From NCBI GenBank assembly GCA_963921825.1, contig OY997593.1, forward strand, positions 58,016,039 to 58,080,038: a stretch of DNA of 64,000 bases, in the 5' to 3' direction. Numbering within the stretch: the stretch's first letter is position 1; the number at the start of each line of letters is the position of its first letter. The notes beneath the pieces were generated by a model. The model was not told where the DNA came from and did not search any database. It worked only from the letters and a program-made list of their open reading frames with translations. A program made the position numbers and the translations under genes. Of this stretch, positions 35,865-44,535 are shown in pieces. The DNA comes from Erodium maritimum (Eukaryota > Streptophyta > Magnoliopsida > Geraniales > Geraniaceae).

Positions 35865-38098
35865 GTGAGTTAAAACCCTCATTAGAACCATCTCCCCCAT
35901 CCTCTTCTCTACCAGAAATCGCGAACTCGAGCTCAACGGGAGGTCGGACGAGACCGAAGAGCATCGCCGGAGCGCTCGAGTTTCAGATCTGGAACTCGCG
36001 CGTCGGCGAGCTTTTGGGCCGTCAGATCTGGCCGGAAGGGCTCGGGACTCGCACCTCCCACCCGTTTCTTCTTGTTCCCGAACCTCTGACGCTTCAACCG
36101 CCGTCAGAAACGTCGTCGCCGCCGCCGCCGGGTCGCCGGAACCCTAGCTCTGACCGTCGCCGTTCCCCGCTCGGACTGGGCCAGAGCGAGTCTTGGGCTC
36201 GGGCCTGGAGTTGAGCTGGGCCGCGAGTCTGGATTGGATTTGGGCCTCGAGCCCGGATCTGGTTCGGGCCTCGTCCCGGTCTGACTATGGGTCTCGGGTC
36301 CGGACTCGGGTCTAGACCCGGGTCTAGGTCGGGTACGGGCCGGTCCGGGTCTGGACCTGGATCCGGGTCGGTTTTCGGGTTCGGGTCGGGTTCTGGATCG
36401 GCCGGGTCGGACAGACTTGTGTAATTAAATTAAAACTAATTTAGCGACACTTTGGACTAATTGGTGTAATTAAAGAAAAGGATGAGCAGTTAATTTAAAG
36501 AACTGGGCATTCTGGACCCGATCTGATTTTGGACCATTTGTGTGTAAACCCAGACTCGGAGCTAGGCTTCTACCGAGAGCTTGGACTTCGCCCGAGCAGA
36601 CGAAGACCACTCCGGTACCCGTGTGAAGAACGGAGGACCGCCTGATCGATCTTATAGCAGAGGTTTATTAGAGGAAGACCGCGAGGTAGGGAAAATCCTA
36701 ACTCCTCGTTAAATAACGCTTAGTATGCCTATCAGGTTAATAAAATCAGAAAGGTCCTAGAATTGCATATAGGATGCGAATAACTAGACTAAATATCTTT
36801 CAATTACTAATAACCGGATGGGTCTAGCAAGCATGCTTAGGATGAGAATCACTAGTGTAGCTCGCTTGCAATACTTGGGAATTGTTTTACTAGTAGAGGT
36901 GCCGTGATGAGCCCTCGGATTAGTTGTGTGTTAGCTTCACATGCTTGTTTGCTAGTGATTAGGATAATCAAGAGTCTAATGAAACTAGATCGAATGCATG
37001 CTTGGACGTTTGAATGTTAAACTTGAACGCTTGAATCTTTGATTGATTGTTTGAATGCTTAAATGATTGAATGGTTGATCGAGTATGACTGGTTGTGCCG
37101 AGGAGGCACGATCAGGTGATCGATCGACCGGTGGAGAGCAAGTGGTAAGTGATGGTAAGTGTAATTATGGGTATGAATCCCGTGTGGTGTGTATTGACAA
37201 ACGTGTGTATTTCGATGATTGGTTATGGACCCTACGGGGCGTTGTTTGGTAGATCCTGCGGGATATTAATTGGTAGACCCTGCGACGTATCGTTTGGCAG
37301 ATCCTGCGGGATAATGGATAGGGACCCTGCGGGGCATCGGTTATTGATCCTGCGGGATAATGGTTAGGGACCCTGCGGGGCATCGGTTATTGATCCTGCG
37401 GGATAATGGATAGGGATCCTGCGGGGCATCGGTTATTGATCCTGCGGGATAATGGTTAGGGACCCTACGGGGCATCGGTTATTGATCCTCGGGAAAATGG
37501 TTAGGGACCTTGCGGGGCATCGGTTATTGATCCTGCGGGATAACGGTTATGGACCATGCGGGGTGATGGTTATTGGGCCTGCGGGCATTGAACACTGGAC
37601 CCTGCGGGGCATTTAGATGGTTTACCCTGCGGGGATTGATTTCTTATTATTTCACCCAAGCGTATGCATCCTGCGGGAGTAGTACCTTGGCTCCCTATGA
37701 CATATGGCCTTTGGAGACGTTTCCGGGAATCCCGACGATATGCGCCCTAAGCGGTTGTTTCCAGTAGCCCCGACGTTAAACGTCTTTGTGATGTTATGCG
37801 TCTCCTCTGGACCGAGGGAAAATCCGACATGACACAATGAGTATTGTGGATCGGAGGGTGGCGACTTCATGTCCCATGGCATTAATTGAACACCCTATTC
37901 TCTTTGATTATTTACGAAATGCATCGATTTCTATATTTTCCTACGATTATTGTTGATTCATTGAAAGTGTTAACGTTCTTCGCATTTGAGATTTGAACTG
38001 AAATTATGAAATCTTATTATTGAACAAAAAGGAGTAACCTGGTTATGTTTTTCCCTACTGAGCGTAAGCTCACCCCTCCTGACTTTGTGGTGTTTCAG
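35865..38098 (+). other. Predicted leader intron inside the LTR (element E)
   Basis: The predicted donor is ACG|GTGAGT and the predicted acceptor TTTCAG|GT, 2,234 bp apart. Equivalent sites exist in the other LTRs: 11850-13886, 19252-20503, 23514-25620, 45040-47266, 53021-55188 and, on the minus strand, 34888-33135. Splicing is inferred from conserved site position and consensus only. Confidence 0.45.
37220..37620 (+). repeat. Tandem array in the 5' LTR of element E
   Basis: About nine units of around 42 bp are built from two alternating halves: GACCCTGCGGGGCATCGGTT and ATTGATCCTGCGGGATAATG. The 3' LTR has the matching array at 46373-46790 with a few unit changes. Confidence 0.85.
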
Positions 38099-38340
38099 GT
38101 GTTGAGCGGGAGCAGTATTAGCTGGACTCTCGGAGCTTGGGAGCTGTGAGGGTTTAGCTAGGTTTAGAGACGTGCACCTTTTACGTTGGATTTTTTGTAT
38201 TTATAATTGAGCTGTGACTCTTAATTTTGAAGTTTTATATTAGTTGGGAACTCTATTTATTTTCCTTTATCTTGTTTTAATTGCAAACCGCTAGTCACGT
38301 CTCGAGTCCGGTCAAGAACCGGATTTGGGGCGTGACAATT

Positions 38341-38353
38341 TGTTATCAGAGCC
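38341..38353 (+). promoter_or_regulatory. Primer-binding site of element E (one mismatch)
   Basis: TGTTATCAGAGCC differs from the usual TGGTATCAGAGCC by one base. It lies three bases after the 5' LTR. Confidence 0.8.
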
Positions 38354-39697
38354 TGGTTTCAGTTGAAACAGGTTTCATTTGAACTTGTTATCAAAACCTC
38401 GGACCGCACGTCAATTAGGTGGGTAGAGTTAGGGAGTCTAAGTGTTGTTACTCAGTGACGTAGGCGGAATTACTCGCTACGTAGAGTTGGAATGATGACA
38501 GTCCTCGTGACTCGAACGCCTTTGTAAAGGTTGGAACTTTGATGGTATGTGATTGTTTTACGCGTGTCGTAAGCTCTATTGCTATGCCTCAGTGATCTGT
38601 GAGGCCTATGGTTGAGATCAATGTTGGTCTAATGAGCGATGATCGAACCGCCATGAATTGATTGTGGAGTAAACCTTTCGTTTAGTTGTGTTGCCACAAT
38701 GTTGGGCAGTTGCATAATTCCTCGGTTTGAAATATTGAATTGTTCCAATGATTGGCTTGTTAAACCGTTTAAGAGTGAAATTGCTGGAGTTTTGACTCGG
38801 TTAAGATGTTGACTGTCCCCTAACAATTAAGGCTGAAATGATAATCCTATTGGATAATTGGTAGATAAAAGGGTAGAGACCCGGGTGGTACTGCGGTACT
38901 TTGTTGATAAGTTGTACTTTACAGAGCACGAGAACTCTTGAATTGTGTATTTTGACGGGCATGAGAACCCTGTGTACTGAATTGTGTGTTTGGTGAGCAT
39001 GACAACTCGGTGTACCGAATACCTTGTGAAATTGATTATTAATGGTCCCGCTTAAGCGGAGGGTTAGTGGAAAATACGAATAGATCATGCCGAAATTTCT
39101 GTAGAACTGTAATGTTTGCACTATCACGGGCTGACTCAGGGGCGCCACTGTAGTCGAGCGTGATGGTTGGATGTCAAGTTGTTACAATTAGATTCGGGGA
39201 CGCCTGAATCGGGTTGTAATTACGCGAGATCGACATGAGGGTTGAATAAAAGTTATAATATTAAGAACCTTTGGGAAGGAAAGAAATGTTAAGTTTTAAA
39301 TGAAATCGATCGGTTACGATACTAGACCCCCCCCCCCCCCCCCCCCCCCCCCGTGTTTGAAGATACCCGATTGAGGGATATGCCTATTGCCTTGTGCCTT
39401 GTGAGAATTACCTGAGATAAATCCTCCTGCGGGAGTTGGTTGTTTGATTTGGTTGGATCCTCCTGTGGGAGTCGATCAATTGATTGATTTAATTGAACCG
39501 CTGATTGCTGTGTGAGACGCATTGAGATGCGGCCTTGTCTGACTATATATACGGTATTATATATATCTACTGAGCCTAAGTGTTGTTGGTCTTGTACAAC
39601 CCTTGTGTGACGCGCGTGAATGTCCTTGTGATTGATCGAATCGTTGTCTAAACTGGAAACTGAACTTATTCGTATTCCGTGAAGGCGGATAGACGAC
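38354..39697 (+). other. Leader region of element E
   Basis: This non-coding region separates the primer-binding site from gag. It shares words with the leader of element A (CAGGGGCGCCACTGTAGTCG, CCCGCTTAAGCGG). It includes a run of 26 C at 39327-39352. Confidence 0.7.
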
Positions 39698-40993
39698 ATG
39701 GTGCGTAATTACGTTTCGAGAGGTACCAGGAGCCGCCCAGCTGGGGGCCCGAGACAGGCACCTGCCTCTGAGCAGACGAGGGCAGCTGACGCCCAGGGTG
39801 CTGCTTTCACCGAGCACCAGAGTGTTGTGGGTGGACCATCAGAGGCACCACCCAGGACATCTCCAGTCGCTGAGCCGACGCAGACGACACCTCTAGAGGA
39901 GGTGGTTCGTGCAGTGCTGGCCGTCATGGGCGCGCAGCAGGGGACTGCAGCACCGGCACCAGAGCCAGAGCCTACTACCGCAACAGTCACCAGTGAGCGA
40001 CCCGGCCCGCTTGATAGTTTCACGGCCCAGGCCCTCAGAGATTTTCGTAGACTCGACACACCGGTCTACTTCGGGGGAGCAGACCCCAAGGCAGCCGCAG
40101 GCTGGTTGAAGCGGGTTACCCGCAACCTCGATACCTCTGGAGTATTGGAGGGACATATGAGAGTATCATTCGCCACATTTCATCTCGAAGGAGAGGCCTA
40201 CTATTGGTGGCAGTCAGTACAGACTAGAGTTGGGGAAGACTATGAGTTATTCAGTAGGTTGTTCCTGGAGCAGCATTTTCCTCGATCCATTCGAGATGAC
40301 AGGCGCCAGCAGTTCCTAGAACCGCATCAGAGAGGATTGAGCGTCTCTGAGTATGTAGTGAGATTTACTTCTTTGGCCCGTTTTGCACCGGAGCTAGTGC
40401 AGACAGAGGAGAGTCGCTGCAGGCTATTCGAGAACGGGCTCGTCCCGTCGATTGCTCACAGTGTCATCGCTTTCAGGACCGATGTATACTCCACACTCCT
40501 GGATCAGGCTTTGGCCATAGAGAGGCACCTCAGAGAGACCTCCAGGGCGCGGGAGATCAGGCCGAGGCCTAGTGGTTTCCTTCGACAGTTAGAGAGGCGC
40601 GATCAGCGTAGACAGAGAGTTTCTGGATCCTTTCAGCCTCAGTTTCAGTCTGGGGGCATGCGCCGGGCAGGGACTGTTGCTACAGTTGGACCCGCCCCGG
40701 TGGCACAGCTATGTCCTCGATGTGGACAGCATGACCATCTGGCCCGAGACTTTCCGAGGGGCAGCGGACCTGCAGAGCGACAGATTGATTATCCACAGAG
40801 GTTCGGAGATCGACAGCGGATTGAGGAGAGGGCATGCTACCAGTGTGGCCGACAGGGGCACCTTGCCCATGTTTTTCCTGATCGAGTCGGAGGAGCGCCC
40901 GCGCCGAGACCTCAGCAGACTCAGGCTCGTCAGGCACCTCCTGGCCGACCACGTCAGGCACAGCCTCAGAGAGCTCCGCGTCAAGCAGCTTGA
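39698..40993 (+). pseudogene. gag of element E, both zinc knuckles altered
   Basis: The ATG at 39698 opens a 431-residue frame. The gag domain lies at about residues 105-290 (FTAQALRDFRRLDTPVYFGG, YYWWQSVQTRVGEDY, FLEQHFPRSIRDDRR, VSEYVVRFTSLARF). Two zinc knuckles follow (CPRCGQHDHLARDF and CYQCGRQGHLAHVF). In each, the last zinc-binding cysteine is phenylalanine. The frame stops at TGA 40991-40993, but the same frame continues into protease, so the stop probably arose from a CGA codon in a single gag-pol frame. The particle-forming domain itself looks whole. Confidence 0.85.
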
Positions 40994-43900
40994 GCAGCAG
41001 TTCAGAGACACCAGCCGAGGGCTGGACAGCGGGTGGCACTTCCACCACTACCGAGAGGAGGACCACCGACATGGCAGGGCCGAGTCTATGCAGTTACGGA
41101 TGCCAGAGTTGATGGGCCGTACGCCGGCCATGAGGCCACTCAGGGTACGTGTTTATTATATAATTCGTGGGCATCTTTTCTATTTGACACGAGAGCTTCC
41201 CATTCATTTATCTCTGCTTCCTTTGCTATCTCCTTGGGTTTGCGGGTGGAGACGTTGAGTCGACCCCTTTGTTTGGATACCCCTGTTACAGGAGATGTCG
41301 TGTTGAGGACCGTTTGTCGGGATTGTGCGATTAGTGTTGCGGATTTCCCCTTTCTTGGTGACCTACTCGTTCTTGATATGACTGCTTTTGATGTGATATT
41401 GGGCATGGATTGGCTCGCGAGATATCGAGCGACGATCGATTGCTATCGACGTCAGGTGACAATGAGGTCAGGCGACCGAGCCATTACTTGTGTGTTGGGC
41501 AGTAAGAGCGGAGTCTTTCTGTCTGCCTTGACTACGGGAGCTGAGTCAGAGACTATGCAGAGTAGCAGAGACCTACCGAGGGTACTGTGTGAGTTCCTGG
41601 ACGTGTTCCCGGAGGAGCTATCGGGCTTACCGCCGGCGCGCGAGTTAGAGTTTCGGATCGACTTGATCTCAGGCACAGCGCCGATTTCGATGACACCATA
41701 TCGGTTTGCACCGGCTGAGTTAGTCAAGTTGAAGCGACAACTCGAAGAGCTGTAGGAGAAGGGCTTCATCCGCCCTAGTGTTTCTCCGTGGGTAGCACCC
41801 GCCCTCTTCGTGAAGAAGAAGGGTGGCGCCTTGAGGATGTGCATCGGTTACCAGAAGCTGAACCGGTTTACGGTGAAGAACCGCTATCCGATGCCGAGGA
41901 TCGATAATCTGTTCGACCAGCTGAGGGGAGCGACATGTTTCTCCAAGATTGACCTGAGATCAGGCTACTACCAGTTGAGAGTCCGAAAGGAGGATGTGGA
42001 GAAGACCGCCTTCCGGACACGGTACGAACACTTTGAATTTCTAGTGATGCCGTTTGGATTGACGAACGCGCCAGTAGCCTTCATGGATTTGATGAATGGC
42101 ATTTTCAGACCGTACCTGGACCAATTTTTCGTAGTTTTCGTTGACGACATCTTGATTTACTCGCCTAGTGAAGAGGCACATGAGGAGCACTTGAGGATAA
42201 TATTGACTCTATTACGTACTCAACAGCTGTACGGGAACTTGGAGAAGTGCGAGTTCTGGCTCGCAGAGGTGAGATTCCTCGGACATGTTGTGTCCCGAGA
42301 TGGTATTCTAGTCGACCCAGCGAAGGTCGATGCAGTTTCGAAGTGGGCAAGACCCAAGAATGTGTTTGAGATTCATAGCTTTCTGGGATTGACAGGTTAT
42401 TATCGACGCTTTGTTTAGGACTTCTCGCGTCTAGCGGCGCCTATGACAGCACTGACCCGTAAGGGGGTAGAGTTTCTATGGACAGATGAGTGTGAACACT
42501 CCTTTACCGAGCTAAAGGCTCGATTGACTACCGCTCCAGTGTTGATTGTTCCGGAGCGAGGAGTAGGTTATGATGTGTACTGTGACGCCTCAGGCGAGGG
42601 ACTGGGTTGCGTGTTGATGCAGTCTGGGAAGGTAGGTTCTTATGGCTCGAGGCAGTTGAAGGTACATGAGCGCAACTACCCGACCCATGATCTAGAACTG
42701 GCAGTAGTGGTATTTGCTCTGAAGAGCTGCAGACACTATCTGTACGGTGAGCGTTTCAGGGTGTTCTCGATCACAAGAGCCTCAAGTATATCTTCTCCCA
42801 GCGCGACCTGAACATGCGCCAAAGGCGATGGATGGAGTTACTTGAGGAGTACGACTTCGAGCTGCTCTATCACCCGGGCAAGGCGAATGTCGTCGTCGAT
42901 GCCCTGAGCAGGAAGTCGACTCATTGTGTTGCCAGCATGGCTGTCTGAGAGTGGGGCATGCTGGAGGAGTTGAGCTCATTCAGACTTGAGTTAGAGGAGG
43001 TCATGGATGGTATGGCCTTGTGTGCATTAGTAGCCCATCCTACTTTGGTTGATCGGGTGTTGGAGGCACAAACCGAGGATGCCGAGACGGTAGGGATTCG
43101 TCAGAAACTGGCCGACGGTGTTGAGATCGAGGGTTGGGAGTTGAATACTGATCAGAGTGTCCGTCATAGAGGACCGTTGTTTGTACCACGGGGTTGTAGG
43201 GACACTGTGTTGAGAGAGTGTCATCACTCCCGTCTTGCTTTGCACCCTGGTGGTACCAAGATGTATAGAGACATCCGACGACAGTTCTGGTGGAGCGGGA
43301 TGTGCAGAGCAGTTGCAGATTTTGTTTCGAGGTGCCTCACCTGTCAGCAGGTGAAGGCCGAGCATCAGCGTCCCACCGGCTTACTACAGCCTTTACTGAT
43401 CTCCGAGTGGAAGTGGGAGCATGTTACTATGGATTTCGTTTCTGGACTACCGAGGTCCTCGAAGGGGCACGATGCTATTTGGGTTGTGGTTGACCGACTG
43501 ACCAAGTCGGCACACTTTCTGGTCATGCGGATGACCGACACTGTTGATGTGTTGAGTCGGCTTTACGTTAGAGAGATTATTCGCCTTCATGGAGTACCGA
43601 TGTCTTTTGTATCGGATATGGATCCTCGCTTCACATCCCGATTTTGGAAGAGCCTGCAGAAGGCATTGGGGACTGATGTGCTGGTTAGCACAGTTTATCA
43701 TCCACAGACAGATGGACAGTCAAAGCGTACTATACAGATTCTGTAGGATATGCTTCGAGCTTGTGTACTGGACTTTCGGGGATCATGGGAGGATCACCTA
43801 CCCTTAGCAGAGTTCGCTTACAACAACAGTTATTAGTCCAGCATTGGGATGGCACCCGTTGAGGCTTTGTACGGCAGACCGTGTAGGTCGCCTGTGTGTT

Positions 43901-44472
43901 GGGCCGAGGTAGGGGATCGGAGCTTACTTGGGCCAGATATGGTCAGAGAGATGACCGAGAAGGTCGCAGTGATTAGGGAGCGGTTGAAGACCGCACAGAG
44001 CCGTCAAAAGAGCTATGCTGACAGACGTTGCAGACCGCTTGAGTTCTCAGTCGGAGACCATGTATTTCTGAGGGTGAGCCCGAAGAAGGGCCTATTGCGG
44101 TTCAACCGCGGAGGAGGCAAGTTGTCCCCAAGATTCATCGGACCCTTTGAGATCTTGGACAGAGTTGGAGTAGTGGCTTACCGCCTAGCATTACCACTGC
44201 AGCTTGGGAACGTGCATAACGTTTTCCACGTTTCCCAACTGCGGAAGTACACCGTGGATCCCTCTCATGTTATCGAGTGGACAGACATCGAGGTAGCTGA
44301 CGATGTCTCTTATGAGGAGCAGCCTATCAGGATTGTGGATACGGGAGAGAAGGTCTTGCGGAAGACGACTATTCCGTTGGTACGAGTACAGTAGAGGCAC
44401 CAGGGAGCTGAGTCGACCTGGGAGCGCGAGGACGAGATCCGGAAGAAGTATCCCCACCTGTTCGACGCTTGA
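40994..44472 (+). pseudogene. pol of element E: protease, RT, RNase H, integrase, chromodomain-like tail
   Basis: Protease is at about 41160-41420 and reads FDTRASHSFIS, with Arg in place of the catalytic-loop Gly. Reverse transcriptase is at about 41650-42420 ([32 protein letters not shown]), with TAG at 41753 and 42416. RNase H is at about 42440-42940 ([10 protein letters not shown] intact), and a one-base deletion near 42769 moves the frame from 2 to 1. TGA follows at 42946. Integrase is at about 43150-43850: the zinc-binding part (CHHSRL...CLTCQQ) is present, and the core has both Asp but Lys for the catalytic Glu (TDGQSKRT). TAG lies at 43744 and 43834. A chromodomain-like tail (STWEREDEIRKKYPHLF) ends at TGA 44470, after TAG at 44392. 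The copy is enzymatically dead at several points. Confidence 0.88.
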
Positions 44473-44480
44473 GGTACGTC

Positions 44481-44500
44481 TGCAAAATCCCACTTATTTA
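44481..44500 (+). repeat. Out-of-place copy of the LTR start, before the polypurine tract
   Basis: TGCAAAATCCCACTTATTTA matches the LTR start 44536-44555 with one mismatch. It lies 55 bp upstream of the true LTR, between the last pol codon and the TTTCGAGGACGA box. Confidence 0.8.
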
Positions 44501-44517
44501 AATTTCGAGGACGATAT

Positions 44518-44535
44518 TTTTTAAGGGGGGTAGAC
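44518..44535 (+). promoter_or_regulatory. Polypurine tract of element E
   Basis: TTTTTAAGGGGGGTAGAC directly precedes the 3' LTR. It is the same layout as in elements A, B and C. Confidence 0.75.

Larger units (their letters stand above)
35353..38337 (+). repeat. 5' LTR of element E
   Basis: It begins TGTAAAATCCCACTTATTTA and ends GGGGCGTGACA. A TATA box (TATAAAA, 35562-35568) should start the transcript near 35595. The donor-like AACG|GTGAGT is at 35864/35865. The acceptor TGTTTCAG|GT at 38098/38099 follows the conserved CTACTGAGCGTAAGCTCAC block (about 38056-38074). A G-rich stretch lies at 36230-36415 and a tandem array at 37220-37620. Confidence 0.92.

Noticed and set aside
35370..35936. 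Long minus-strand frame of 188 codons in the LTR of element E (and the similar ones at 44857-45111 and 52767-53120)
   Set aside because: They lie antisense to the transcribed GC-rich LTR leader, recur only because the LTRs are repeats, and have no recognisable domain.
37220..37620. Regular repeat spacing reminiscent of a CRISPR array
   Set aside because: The spacers are themselves repeated, the array lies inside a plant LTR, and the same array recurs in the other LTR.
39709..40059. Minus-strand frames opposite gag of element E
   Set aside because: Shadow frames of the gag coding strand in GC-rich sequence.
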